Source of the DNA: Rotaria macrura
Taxonomy: Eukaryota; Rotifera; Eurotatoria; Philodinida; Philodinidae
DNA: 64,000 nucleotides
Assembly: GCA_900239685.1 (NCBI GenBank)
Contig: OENT01000305.1
Location: 62,001 to 126,000, forward strand
Direction of reading: 5' to 3'
Position numbers and translations under genes: made by a program. The notes beneath the pieces were generated by a model, which saw nothing but the letters and a program-made list of their open reading frames with translations, was not told the DNA's origin and did no database searches. This document shows positions 49,282-63,132 of the stretch, piece by piece (the stretch's first letter is position 1; each line of letters begins with the position of its first letter).

Positions 49282-52200
49282 TATTATAGAAAAGATTTCA
49301 GATATTCATTGATTTTCATATTAAATAATCTAATTTCAAGTCCTTGAAATCAAGAAGACTTATTGCTTATTTATTCATACGATGAAGTGGCAAATGAGTA
49401 ATAAATTTCTAATTTGCATATACAATGATTCTTTCAATGATGATTAACTTCTAAAAATAAAGTAATACAAGAAAAATTCTTGATTAAATTCTTCTTCATG
49501 ACTATAGTTTAATGAATGCGAGAAAAAAAATTTTCGTCCTAGAATTAACTAATGTATTACGCCTGAAGGTTAAGAGTAAAACTAGATAATAATATTTAAC
49601 AGAACAAGACTGAAATATTTCGGAATCATGTGTATACAATATGTCTTGTCATATGTGGTTACTGTTCGAGATAAACTTGTTAAAACAGTTCACATGAGAT
49701 TAAAATATGAAACATGATGAAAACTAGCGATTATTATTACAGGAGACCCGATTAATCAATATTTACTCGCTTTATGAATTCATACCTACGGTTAGTGCAT
49801 GTCGATGATGAAAGATATTACTTGTAACGTATTTTAGTAAGTGTGAAATAAAAGTAAAGGATACCAATGTAACTATTGTCACCATCAGCTTTGATGCAAA
49901 GGTTATAATATGTCATGGTAGACAGGATTTAACTAACATGCTTATAATAAGCCTTTGTGAAGGTGTTTATGATAAATACTAATTTCTACTTTTATACTTC
50001 CATCGTCTTTTGAGACTGTACTCGATCTAATCTGACACCTGAAGGTATCGATGTGATCTTTAATATTTTTCATGTAATGAAAAGGAAGGATTCATTGAAT
50101 CGTTGCTTGTCTGCAGTTCTTCCAATTAGCAAAGTCGATAGGTTTCTTATTATTTTAATTGTTAAATTATCTTAGTACAATGTTAAAGAACTTTTCAAAC
50201 TTGATTTCTCGAGCTACTTCACAGAGAGAGAGAGAGACAGAAAAGAAAACAGAAGAAGTCGCATGAAAGTTTTTCCAATGAAACCAACAAATGAGAAAAG
50301 TTTAGAAATATTATTTTTTCCCCATAATAATACAATCTAAATTGTGAATACTATCATATTCCGATCGATATCTTTGGCATTTATATTTATTTTAAGTATG
50401 ATTATCATGAAATGAGTCTAAAGAAAAAAGACTTGCTGATTTTTTATCCTCATCATTGACAATGGTCCGATTGATAGTTAATTTAGCATGAATCAAAAAA
50501 CGATTTATATATAAATCATTTCAATTATAACTATGCATACGTAACATATGCTTAACATAAACTTAAAGTGATCGAATATTTTAATATCATAGTTCATTCA
50601 AACATAATGATGAATTATTTGACGACGAAATAAGGTCATGTAGAAAATACCGGTTCTTGTTCCTCTATTATGTTATATGTTAATTCGCAATATACAACTA
50701 TATCTTTCTGATTGAATTATCGTTTATTTTTCTACTGTATAAAAATCTTAAGATTCAAAATGATCTCATGATTCTTAGTATATACACAGAAGTTTTTCAT
50801 TGTGATATCTTTTAACTAAACTATGAGAAATTTAAGAAAAAAAAATCTATGAATCAATGATTTATGATAACCTGTAACGAGATAGGGAGCTCAATTTCTG
50901 TCTGTCACTTTGACTCGTATCGGCATCATGAAAAGGTCCCAGTCAAAAAATATTAAAGACAGTACTGTTCGTGCTCATGGTATTCACAAGCTAAGCCGCG
51001 AATATTCTCTTGAATTATTTACTTAGCTTTGAGTATTTTCTACTGAAATATCAAGTAATTCATTAGATAGAACTAGCATGTAAATGTGTCTAGATTTCAC
51101 AATTCCAGTACATAATCACTTATTATATATATATATATACGATGCACATTGAATTGATGCGCCAACTCATTATCATAGTAAACAAACATTATTCTAGATA
51201 CCAACTTCCTGAATAGTTCAAATATGCTTAGAATTTTTTTAAAAGTAAAATTAGAGATTCTCATAAACTGTTTAAATTTTCTCGTCTTCTCGAAATATCT
51301 TCGTGGAATTTATTTGAACGACACAAACGATGGTTTACAAATCTAGTAATTCGTTCGTAATTGAATATGATCAACGTGAATACATAATCTACAAATATTG
51401 ATAAAAACACCGTTTGCAATAATTTATGAGTTGCTTATAATCTAACCATAGTGTAATCGAATAAAAATTCACACTAGTATTGTTCTATGAGAATGCGACG
51501 AAATTATTTAATCGAATATATCCGACGTAATTTCTAAATCCCTATGGCAATTGCATTCGACAAGAAGTACATCTGGGACGGATAGTTGTTCTCAATTAAA
51601 CTCTCCGCCATATGTCAAAATACATTCAACATGTCCAAAAGCACTCATAGCATTATAGACAAATAGACAAAGTCTTCGAACTACAATTATTTTATTTGTT
51701 ATTCTCATTCTCATCGTCTGAATACGTATCATTTAGAATCGTAGCATCAAATTTTCACGAGTACTTAATTGAGTTATAACGTATTATTCAAAGTGTTTTG
51801 AAGAATGCTAGCAATTGTCATATTCAAAGCATGAAGTATAAAAAAAATAAAATGAAGAATATTCTTCATTAAGAAAGGCTGAATCATTCATTAAACAAAC
51901 CAGATAGCTGAATGAAAGAAATTTTAGCAAAAGATTTTACAAAATACAATTGAATGTGCAGCAATGAAGCATTTGAATGTTATCGACGTGTACGCATCAA
52001 TTTTTTTCAATCAACTTTGCATATTCTTCATAATAATGCATTAAACGTATCAAATATAAAAAGATGAATTCAACATTTCGATTGAAAATTGACTGAATTC
52101 TCTTTTAAAATTAGTTCTATATAATTTTTGTGATCCGTGATATTGCAAAACATCTTCACATGTGATTTCTCTCGAAGTAATGCTATGCTAGTTCTATCAA

Positions 52201-55131
52201 ATGAAAATGAGAATTCCCGTTGATCACCTAAATACTTATGACAGATAGTTTCGCTTTAGATCGACAGCCATACTCATCAATGCTATCCATGTTAATAAAA
52301 ACAGTTGTTTTATAAATCACATTTGCATATTTCCCAAGAATTTTGCTTACAACAATCTATATTGGTTAGTATTCATCAATATAGCTACTTCAGTCCTGTC
52401 CTATTCTATTTTTTAATCAAGTCAGTCGAAGCATAAAGTATTGATTGTATTTGTACTTAATCAACTTTCTAAGAATAAATTGATTTAATCGAAATTCACT
52501 TACATACTCATAATAAAAATCATATATATCAATTAAAATTTATACCTATATTTATCTACACATGTTTGTGTCTTCGTTCGTTAAAGACATTTTTCAATTG
52601 AAAGTATTCATCTAAAAATGGGATGAAGAAAACATCAATTTTCGCTTTCAATAGAATACTTCAAATAGTGAATGAGTACTACTAGATCATTACATCGAAT
52701 AATCGTTCTACTAATAATAGTTTCATTCTCTTATCTATGTATCTGTTTTTATGTATTGCCTACATTATAGAGAAAAAGACAAGATTGATATTCTGTTAGT
52801 AAGCTTTTCTCTATTCTATGAACTAAACTACGAGTTAAGTTCTCAAAGTGGCATCTTTATTGAAAAGTGGAACTTCTCTCCTATCGTCTGTCAGTTGTTG
52901 ACATGGATCACTTTATGTAAGTTGACAGATTCTCAAATGTATGATTTAGTGATGAGTGATGAGTGTAGCAACAACATGAAAGAAACTATCATCTTTTTCA
53001 TGCGAATGAACTGTAGCTTTATTGAAATGTTGACACTCGAAAGGAAGAAAGAAAGAAAGAAAGTAGTCTACTCATCTTATACAAGATGTGTACACTTGCA
53101 CGCTAAGAACATTTAAGAATTCTTCTTTCTTTTTCAGTGTTATTGTGTATCAACAGATCCATGAAGCCTAACAAATGACGACGATTACTAGTTCATAACA
53201 GTGAGATATTTGATACGTACTGACACTGTGTAAACGTGTGAATCTATATTCAAATGATACTATAAACTAAAGGAAACGGTATGCTCTTGAAATAAAAGTA
53301 ACCCAGAGATCTCTTGAATGACGATTTCTTTCTCATATACATACATCAGTAAAGTGTCTCATCCTAACGATATGTTCGAAGAATGATTTGCAAGAATAAC
53401 AATGGCTTAGAAAGGAGCTTATTTGAATCATGCATAAAACTTAGACCTTGAAGATTATCTGCTTTTAGTAAATGGCAAAGTAATGCTGCGTTCATGATCA
53501 ATAATTATAAAATTTGTATGGTCTAGCTACTAAGTAGTGATTAGTGTTTCTTGTCATCGTCAAATTAAGTAAATCATGGTTTTTAAATTAGTTTCATCTG
53601 AAAAACGAGCAACATCGTAATCATTTCAAAAAATAAACTTTTACAGCTTCCTTAAAATCTAAACGTTCTCACACAAAAAGCCTATGTTTTGGTCCTAATT
53701 ACTTATCTGAACTAGTGGTGAACATCTAAAAATCACAACTAGAATGTTGCTTTCGATGACTAATCAGTGGTTTCAAGTTACGAATCAACATGAGCAAGAC
53801 AATAGAATTAGTTTAAGTTTATCATCGATGTTAGCGCTACGAGTTGTAGTTACCATATCACTATGGCTTTTTAAGAAACATGAGGAAATATTAGCCTAAA
53901 CATATGAAGTGTTTCAATCTTACATATGTTTATAAAAGTGCAATTACAACGATATATATATATGTAAGGCATCTAGGCATGTCGAACGAGAGATATCCAT
54001 TTAATATTGTTTGAGAGGTACTGTTTTGCTGACTAATCTTATATCGAAAATGTTTTTTAACTAGAGAATGGGTTTTTCCTAATGTGCCTCTATATAATTA
54101 CTTACCTAGATTTCAGAGTTGGTTGCGAAAATTCAGAACGAACTCTCAGAGGACAAACTCGATCAACGGATAGGCACCGCCATATCGACCTTCATATTAC
54201 ACAAGACATCCTATTCCTGTATCTATCTCTGTTATTACAGACAGTTGTGCACGTGTGATCAATGATTTAATAGTCTACAAATATTTATTTGTGATTGTCA
54301 TTAGAATAGTGATAGATTACTTTTAGTTTCACTATGTCATACGAACTCAAGTAATACGACGATTTATATCTTAACAGATAGTAACAGAATGGAAAAGATT
54401 TAGAAATTGCATCATTGCAAATCATTTTCAGCTATTTACGTATAGTTGAAACTTAAAATTAATTGTGATTTAAATATTTACAATCGTTTTCTCTCCTGGC
54501 ATACAAAAACATTCCGCTAAGCCATGAAAATTATGTTACTGCCAAAGAAATTTTAACGTTTTTTAGTATTTAATTTTTACAAACTATTGAGAATCTCTTC
54601 ATATTTTAATCCATTCATTAGATGTCGCTCTCAGTTGAATGTTTCAAACTCTTTAATCTGGCATAATTCATCTTCCATAAGAATAAATCCTGTCGAATTT
54701 CAATGGAATCAGCTTCTCGTATTATTTATTAGATAACTTTCCTTCAGTAATAATATATTATATAGATATATCTATGTATGACTGAGTAGTAGTTAAAAAT
54801 AAGTTTAATTTGTTGTCGTTCATCAACCAATGAAATAAATCTATCTCTATATCAGAGATAATCCCATCTCTTTCTTCCTTTGTTCAATTTAAAAAAATGT
54901 ACACAAATTCATCATCATGATACTATTTGATTATATTATTTTAAGATAAGAGAGATACTTCATTTTCCTTTATTCAATATATATTTTATATATACATGTG
55001 AAACCTTTCGCGAGAATATATTAGATGAAACCTTTGTAATTTTATTGATTTCTCTTTCAACTTGTTGTAGATCTGTTCGTTACTTTTTTCTATTCCATCT
55101 TTTCTTGTCCTATTGAGGAAAAAAATTCATC
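49282..55131. other. Intergenic / RBFOX upstream region, no recognisable gene
   Basis: AT-rich, about 5.8 kb. A 121-codon plus-strand frame at 52751-53116 (starting MYCLHYREKDKIDILLVSFS) is slightly longer than expected by chance but has no recognised motif and ends in a low-complexity KKERKK run. A GA repeat lies at 50225-50236 and TA repeats near 51124 and 53951. Confidence 0.4.
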
Positions 55132-58100
55132 ATGCTCTTGCACAATAATACAATTGCCACTGGTGGCTTTCTCTCAACTACAGAATCTCCATCATCATCA
55201 TCAACAACAGGTGTCTATTCTCAATCGAATCCGCAAACACCATCAGCAAATCAATTTTTTCAAAATTTTCCACCACCTTGGATTGAACAATACAATAATC
55301 AAAGAATATTAACTGACCATTTATTCGTACGTATATCGTTTGTAATCCTGTATTTTTCTTCAAATCTTGATTCTTACAGGAGTAAGGGATATTTAACAGC
55401 AGGTAATCATTTTTTATTTAGTGTCGCTTCTTTGTATCTTTGCTTATGTATATACATATATATGTGTGATACTCTAACAAATTTGAGTCTTATCACAAGT
55501 TGTCAGTTTATCATTTTTTCAGGAAGGATAATGTCTAATGATGATGATGATGGTAAGATAGCTTTCACTGTTATTGGTGTCGTGGTTTACCTATCATCCC
55601 GTATCAACTGTTTTGCACAATTATATATGTATATATAAATACATCTCTTTTTTTCTTGCACTTGATACAATTATTCTTTGAAAAGAAAAATCGCATGGAT
55701 TCTTAGTCCAGTACAAGATAGTGTGAATTTTTTATAATGCATGTGTAAGAGCATGTCGATTTTTTTTGTCCGTATAGATGTGCCAGCATGAAGTTAGTTC
55801 TATTTTCTATGAATGAGGATGATATGCATGTATTTATGTTATTCTTTTCTTTACTTTTTCTCCTTCTCTTATTTCTTTACAACGCGAATCAACGTCCATC
55901 GGTCAAATCATGTTCATAAATAAACATTGAACATGAGTGCTTATTTAAATTGACAGAGAAAAGTGATAACCTTGTTTAAGCAGTAATTGTCACATACATG
56001 TATACGACAAGGCCTGTTTACGTTATACATGTCTATTGATCAATTTTCATAGTAATCCTTGTTAGTGTCACGATCATCTCTAAATTTTTTCGTTGACAAA
56101 AATTTTGATTTATTATTAAGATATGTTGCATATGACTCGTTACTGCTTGTACAAGACAGAATAGTAATGTCTGTATTTAGAGTCATTTCTTGCTGTCGCA
56201 TGTGTCTTGTATGAGTACGAATAATCTAACATTCATGCATGTCGACACGAAGAACGCATTTGTGTTGGTTCGAATACGTAAAAGGGAAAAATACGAAAAA
56301 AAACGAAAGAAGAGAAGAAAAATCTGATCAAATATATTCAACTTGTATACATACACAATTGGCTTTGTTAACAAAAGAAAGAGAACACAAACGAGAAAGA
56401 GAAGACCATAGAAAGAGGCTCGGTTACGAAATGTAATGCATGAAGCTTCTTCACTATTCACAAACTGCCAAAACAATAGATAGAAAACGAGAAGAGAAAA
56501 CTGAGAGAGACAGCGCAAAAACACAGTCAGAATGAAAGAGAGAAAGAAAGAGAGGAAAAAATCATATTTCATATCTTTGGTTATTTCTTCATTTTGTTAG
56601 TCTTCACTCTCTTAATGTCGTCTTCATTCATTTTCATAACACGCTCATCATATGAATCCAGTAGACACCAAACCCAAGAACGATAAAAAGAAAACGAAGG
56701 ATGTTTCGTTGTTATTATTAAACAAAAGAAGAAACCTACTAGTGTGATCATTCAATCGAGCCAAACTTACGTAGCATTCAGAAAGACTAGTAAAAAAATG
56801 AGAGAAAAGACCAAAAAGTGTATGCGTGTATCAAATCGACAATAGTACACGAGGCTCTTCTCACTTGGCTCGTTCAGTTAATCTCCTCTTTTCTATCGAT
56901 TACGTGCATAGAACAACTACGGCTATAATCGTTCGACAGCGTGTCGTGAATAAGCAAAAAAAAAAGAAGAAGAACAAGAAGAAACGAGTCTCCTACATTG
57001 AAACAATCATAAAATAATCATATTTTCGTTGTATATGTGTGCATCTAGTTCACACGCACACTACTAAACTCAACCGACATGTTGTTAATTGTAAGTGCAC
57101 GTTTGTAAAACTCAAGGGAAAAAAGACTTTCATCTCGTAATCGAGATATTTCAATTCTATTGTTTTGTGATTGTCTCACGATTTTATTGTTCTTATGCTC
57201 TGGCAACTAACTCATCTTGCTCTACTTGTCTTTTAATGTATTTATATGATAGTTACAAAATGTTCAATTTCATTCTTGTCCTTTTTTCTTGTTTTAGTTC
57301 TATTATCGAATTTTTCCTTATTTATCTATTTTATTATTTAGAATCCGGCCATGTTAGCAACAGCTTCATCACACAGTATTCACGGTCGTAATAATAACAA
57401 TGCCAATTCAACTAGTCCCACGACATCATTGCTTACAAAAAATGATCTCATCGCTTTTCATCATCTTCAACAACAGCTCGATGTATCGTCATCAAATTCG
57501 GTATGAATATTAAATAGCAACTATAAAACTACATGACTTCCGGACATCTATGTTCATCTACATGATGATTTTGTCCAATTTTGTTTTTATTCGTTACGAA
57601 TTTTGCCCACTCATTTTTCTTTTAACATCCTAATTAGATGAATAGTTAGACAGCAAAGAGAAGGAGATAAGAAAGCAAAAGGGACGATACAAGCGAAAAG
57701 AAAAAAGAAAGTTCGGTCAACACACAATAGGCAAAACTTGGATGTATATGATCGATTGATTGAAGAGAACAGTTGAGCATAAAAAAAGCATCTGCTCAAG
57801 TATATCAATATTCTCTATAGTGAGAAGAATCGCAATTAGTCGGTCATTGGCTTGCTTGATCCGTCTGTCTGTCATATTTATCTAGAGATCGACCGGAAAA
57901 AAGTAACGAAACGGAAGTTATCTTATAGTAACAAACAATCTATCATCTTTTCTTTCTCTTTCAAAATCAAACTTGTTAGTAAGAGAAGTCAAATAGAAGA
58001 CAAGAGTAGAGTAATCGATGTATCGTTTGATTTCACAGGCAACAAAAACACTTGTCGATGAAATGTTCCTTTTACTAAATACAAACAAAACGTTATTTAT

Positions 58101-61100
58101 GTATATATATATATCTTTTTCTTTTCGTGTAAATTGGTTGGCATATATTTATCAGTAGCTGATAGGTGATGACAAGTGCATGTAAATTGCATATACATAC
58201 ATATTACTTGGTTGGTTACCAAGATATCTGTGTATTAGAAGAAGAAGAAGAAGAAAATAGGAAATGACAATATCGAGTACTCAGAGTTAATAGATGTCTG
58301 CAATAATAATGAATAGAGACAAAAAAAAGGAACTGCCACCATCATTGAAATTCTTCTACATGCATGTGTATATAACTATTTATATATATAGTATTTTCTC
58401 TAGAAGACACATGATTATAGATTGCACATCTCTTTCTATAGATTTTACTATTGATAGATGATGATAGCATTCTTTTTTTTTTCTCTTTTTTTTCCTCTAA
58501 CCGTTGCTTGTATTCGTTCTTCTACTGCTATTAATGAACGAGAATGCTGACCCAATTCTGTTTTCTGTTCTTTCAATGTGTGTTTGGGCTCTATTTTATT
58601 GATGCTACCACTATCTTTTTCTCTCCATCTATTTTCCCAATATAGATCGTCTTTCTTTCTCTTTCTTTCTTTCTTATATTAGTGCGAGCAATGAGATATA
58701 TAAGAACTTTCGTCTTCTTCTATTGATTCCACGAGCTCCTTCTTGTTTTTTATATTTTTGTTGTTGTTGTTGGTGGTGCTATATCTACAATGTTATATTC
58801 ATTTTTGCCATCGGATAATTATCTAACACTAAATGTAAGTTCTCGTTTCACTCAGAATTTTTTTAATGTTTCAATATGTGAAGTCAACTGAAAACTAATG
58901 TTGAAATAGGGTGGGGAATATTGTATGATCTTTCTTTCGCTTGAAAGATCTCTTCGAAATGCAAATTCATGGTAAAAGAAAGATCATATTCCCGGAAGCA
59001 CATTAAATTAAACATTAGAAATGCATATAAACTAGTTTGATAGAATAGCTTGATTAAGGGAGATATGATAGTGAATAACTATAAAAAAATTCTTTTTTTT
59101 TATTCGATCAAAAACATCACCCGTTTGTTTCTTATTATTTTTTAGCCGCTGGTACCAACACTGTTAGCTGCTGCTACTTCATCATCGTCGGGTTCACCAA
59201 CGGCAAGTACAAGTGGACCATCATCGACAATAACAAATGGTACATATTCTTCTTTGTCGTCTTCAACAGATTCAACAACATTGATCAATGTTCCTAGTCA
59301 ACATCATCCATATGCATCTACAAGAATAAATAAAATGTCCACTCTTGTCGTTGATTCGGCATCACATCTACAGAAAATTGTTCATGTATCATCATCACCT
59401 TCATCAGTGATCGAATCGACAACAACGAACAGTAATAATAATAATAATAATAATATTACACAACCATTATCTCCAAATGATAATGTATATAATTGACAGT
59501 TGTCTATTTTAATAGAAAATAATGATTGTTATCTCTAGGCTCATTCTAATTCTTGTTCATCAAATTCACCGCAGTCAACTAGTACGATAACACCAAATGG
59601 TTCGTCAACATCATCATCATCATCAACCAACAGTGCTAATGCTACACAGAAACGTTTACATGTATCAAATATTCCATTTCGTTTTCGAGACGATGATCTT
59701 AAAGCGATGTTTGAAGTAATTATCAAAGAAAACTGAAAATGTTATTTCACTCCGTTTTCTTTTTCTTTTTGTATTCAGCAATTCGGTGAAATTATTGATA
59801 CAGAAATTATTTTCAATGAACGTGGATCAAAAGTAAGTACACACAATATGAATGCTTGTAGATTTATAACTCACTTATAAAACTTATTAGTTTACGATCG
59901 ATTCGTGGATCCATCTGTCGTGATAGATAAAAGGCACATTATAGAAGTACGAGTTTGAGAACAACGACATAAAAAGAAAGTGACTTTTATTAAATATTTC
60001 AAGTTGATTAGATTTTTTCTATGCACGAAACTAAAAGACAGCCTATTGTCAATATCGATATAAAAGAAGCGGTCGTAACATATTTGATAAACTGATTAGT
60101 TTTGTCGTATGACTTTTTACGGTGGAGATCGTCGAAAAACAAACTCAAAAATTTAAACGTGACTATAATAAATATTATTTATATAGGTAGACATTCAAGG
60201 CAAACATGAACAATGTTCTACTTAACCTTAGTTAAGAAAGAAAAGTCAATGATGACCATCTTAATTCACCAAGTAGAGAAGAAGAGTGCAGGATTTTTCG
60301 ATTGTATTATAACTAACTATGTAATCTAATAAAAAAGAAAATGACAGGATGATTTAAAGAGACGCCAATTATATTTCAATTTTGACAACTTCCATTTTCT
60401 TTTTGTTCTTTTGTTTTCCGTACATACTCAACATCATATAATAGGGCTTTTAACGTAATGTTCAAACTGAAAATTTTTATTGAATATTGTTTTGATTTTA
60501 TCTTCGAAGGGTTTTGGTTTTGTAACATTTGCATCGACCGATGATGCCGATGCCGCTCGCGATAAATTGCATGGCGCTATCATTGAAGGACGTAAAATTG
60601 AGGTATGTGTATAGAATTTTTTTTCATTTAACTTGTTATCTTAATTTTGTTTTCAAGAAAAAAAGAACAAGAATATAAATATTTATATCTATATCTAAAT
60701 ATATATATATATATATCTATATATACATATGTATGTCAAGAATAAAACCAAGCTCATCTCTCTTCTTCTAGTTCTTTTTCTACTACTACGCGTGAATCAA
60801 TATTTAGGAGGTAGAGGCAATGATGAAAAAAAAGGCAACCAACTATTACACTTTCTATTACTCTGTTTTTACTTCAAACAACTGTTTTCGTTTGCATGCC
60901 TGTTCGTGGCTGCTTGTTCGTCTATTCTACATTTGATCGATTGTTTTCTAATTTAAATTAGAAAAATAATTGAAATAATTAAATCAATAATTACATTAAG
61001 AGAGCATGATAATATTCAACTATCGAATGCAAGTTTAACCTTTGGCTCTAGCCTTTAGAATTATTACTTAGTTCAATTTGTGTTTCTATATGTTGTTGTC

Positions 61101-63132
61101 ATTTTTTTCTTTATACCTACGTTCGAACTAAATTAGATTTAATGTATTTATATACACAAAAATCCGATTCTCAGCGCATGATGCATGGTTGTTCATTCAT
61201 TAAAACTAAAAAGAATTATTTACGTGAACGGTCATTAATGATAAGATGACACTCGCATGTTAAACCATGCATATATAATCTGTCTTTGTTTCTCTCTCTC
61301 TCTTTATGTTTATATATATATATGTATATATATATATATACACTTGGAATTGGAAACATTCTCTTTCCGCACATGATTTGATATCGAATAATTCTGATAT
61401 TCTAAGAATCTACAAGAAATTTATATTTGTCGTCGTAGATTATGCACACATTTTTCTAAAATATTTGACACTTGTACGAATGGCTCGAAGATTTTCAATC
61501 GAGCAAGATTTCTTTGTTTTTCTTTGCTTTTTGTCGGTGAATTGTTTGGCTCTAATTTCTTCTTTTCTTTTGTTTTTCTATTCTATAATTGAGTTTCAAA
61601 TGATATTTTATTTTATTAGGTCAATATGGCAACTGCACGTTCACAACCAAAACTTAAACCAGTCCTAGCAAATCCATATAGTTCGTTGAAATTGTTTTTC
61701 TGAAAGATTTTTCGAAAAAAGAAACGTTATTTAAATCTGCCTCATCTAGGTGTAATGCTAAATACACGTCAACGTCCAGCATTAATTCCAACTACACAAG
61801 CTACGGGATTACGTGCAACTACTGCATTTACTACTGGCATAGCTTTACCCGGTGGATATACGTAAGTTTCATTCAATGGTTTAGTATGTGAATAATGATC
61901 ATTCATGAAGTAGTGTTACGAGTCTAACACATAAGCACATAATGAAATAGATCACTGACATACTATGTATTTGAGACAGAATTTTCATTATCCTTGTACC
62001 TGATATCAATTGAAGAGATGAGAGAGTAAGGGATCACCATTTATCTCTTCATTAGTTACTTTCATATAGAGCCAACCAAGATTATTATCTGTTTGTTCAA
62101 TATTCCATCACTCAAATGTTAGTTAAGTACACGCTTCGGCTACATTGAAACGAGTAAATTTAAAAAAAAACAAAATTCGACGAATTTTTTTCTAAAGTAA
62201 AATTTATCCAACACATTGCTATAGCCGTAGTGTACAATTGCATAGGATATCTTTTGTTTTATTTATGCTAGTAAGATTCAACGTGTACTCTAGAGTATTA
62301 ATTGAAACTTGCCACTTTCTGTATTTTCCCCAGAAATCTTGATCATGAATTTTTAAAGTTGCATTTTTCTCTGCAGAATATATCCCGATCAGTTAACTAC
62401 GTTGGGTGGCTTTACAGCTTATCCGATGGCTGCTAGTGCTCAACCACAAGCAGGAATTCGCTACATCACAACAACAACAACACCACATGGTCTTACAACG
62501 ACTGGACAACCAACGGGAACTTATACGATTGGGTATGTTGTAAACATTGAGAAAAAGAAAACAGCCGAAACATGTAAGCTGATATCATATTTTTGACTAG
62601 CGTTTTACCAATGAGTAATGGTGTTAGTGCACCAACTGGATATATTATCAATGGAGCAACAACACAGAATATGACGACATCACATGCTCAACTCGGGTAA
62701 GATAATTCACATTTGATTTTAATGTGACATTTGTGTGTTTTTGTGTGAGGAATCTTATCCTTCGTTCTTAGTCCATTAATTCCCTCAGCAGCAGGTGGAT
62801 CATCATTATCAGCATATCGACCTATATTTTCTTCTAATTTTACTCCGTTGGTATGCTCTCCTACACAAATCAGACTCGATAAAAGCACTTTGTTCTATAA
62901 ACGACAATAGAAAAAACAGCAAATCGTTTAACCGAGCATGATGCATGAGTTTCTGCATATTGAAAACTTTCTTGCATGTTCCGTCAATTTCATTCATATT
63001 TATTATGCCGAGATTCTTCTAGCTTAATTCGTAGTATTATCTAAATTTTATATGAAAAATTCTTGTAGACATGCTTATCAAGACACGGCATATATAACTA
63101 CAACACCAGCTGGAACTATCGGTCCTATTACC
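55132..63132 (+). CDS. RBFOX: RBFOX (FOX-1) RNA-binding splicing regulator, 3' end beyond window
   Basis: Nuclear regulator that binds (U)GCAUG and sets exon inclusion by position. Exons 55132-55326, 57342-57500, 59146-59484, 59539-59715, 59779-59832, 60510-60602, 61620-61680, 61750-61861, 62377-62532, 62601-62696, 62772-62846 and 63069-63132 join in phase to 527 residues. The last ends at GTAAGT with no stop, so the C-terminus lies to the right. The RRM (from about residue 270) has RNP2 [39 protein letters not shown] (RNP1) and [15 protein letters not shown], near identical to animal RBFOX. The N-terminus is Ser/Thr/Asn-rich; the C-terminus is Ala/Thr/Gly/Pro-rich, as in the family. An in-frame TGA 15 nt before the chosen ATG supports it. 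Exons 59779 (54 nt) and 60510 (93 nt) match the vertebrate RRM exons in length and position. Confidence 0.95.
58790..58834 (+). other. Alternative first coding exon of RBFOX
   Basis: An ATG opens 15 codons ([15 protein letters not shown]) ending at a full-consensus GTAAGT in phase 0, the phase needed by the next exon at 59146. It lies in the intron before that exon, after a T- and GTTGTTG-rich stretch. The product would lack the first 118 residues of the long form and keep the whole RRM. RBFOX genes elsewhere have several promoters and N-termini. Confidence 0.5.
60510..60602 (+). other. 93-nt RRM exon of RBFOX, likely regulated
   Basis: Encodes GFGFVTF to GRKIE, the second half of the RRM, in exactly 31 codons and phase 0 at both ends. 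In vertebrates the matching exon is skipped under RBFOX autoregulation, giving an RRM-defective form. Here TGCATG occurs inside the exon (60568) and twice in the next intron (60893, 61192). Conservation of length is seen; regulation is inferred. Confidence 0.6.
60684..60733. repeat. TA microsatellite in RBFOX intron
   Basis: Imperfect AT/ATCT run about 80 bp after the 93-nt exon. Confidence 0.85.
61290..61340. repeat. CT then TA microsatellite in RBFOX intron
   Basis: (TC)n followed by (TA)n in the intron after the 93-nt exon. Confidence 0.85.
62842..62856 (+). promoter_or_regulatory. Tandem 5' splice sites in the RBFOX 3' coding region
   Basis: ACTCC|GTTG|GTATGC offers two donors 4 nt apart. 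The first (after 62846) gives [21 protein letters not shown] in the next exon, the same style as the preceding region. The second (after 62850) has the better consensus but shifts the frame of the next exon, which stays open ([19 protein letters not shown]). Confidence 0.45.

Noticed and set aside
55524..55553. ATG with a GAT repeat ending at GTAAGA as another RBFOX first exon
   Set aside because: Its phase 1 end gives an early stop in the 57342 exon.
55327..55638. Read-through of RBFOX exon 1 to a 168-residue frame
   Set aside because: A GTACGT donor at 55327 joins in phase to the exon at 57342; the tail is intron sequence.
56183..56572. 129-codon minus-strand frame
   Set aside because: Poly-Phe/Leu/Ser from a GA-rich intron read on the other strand; inside the first RBFOX intron.
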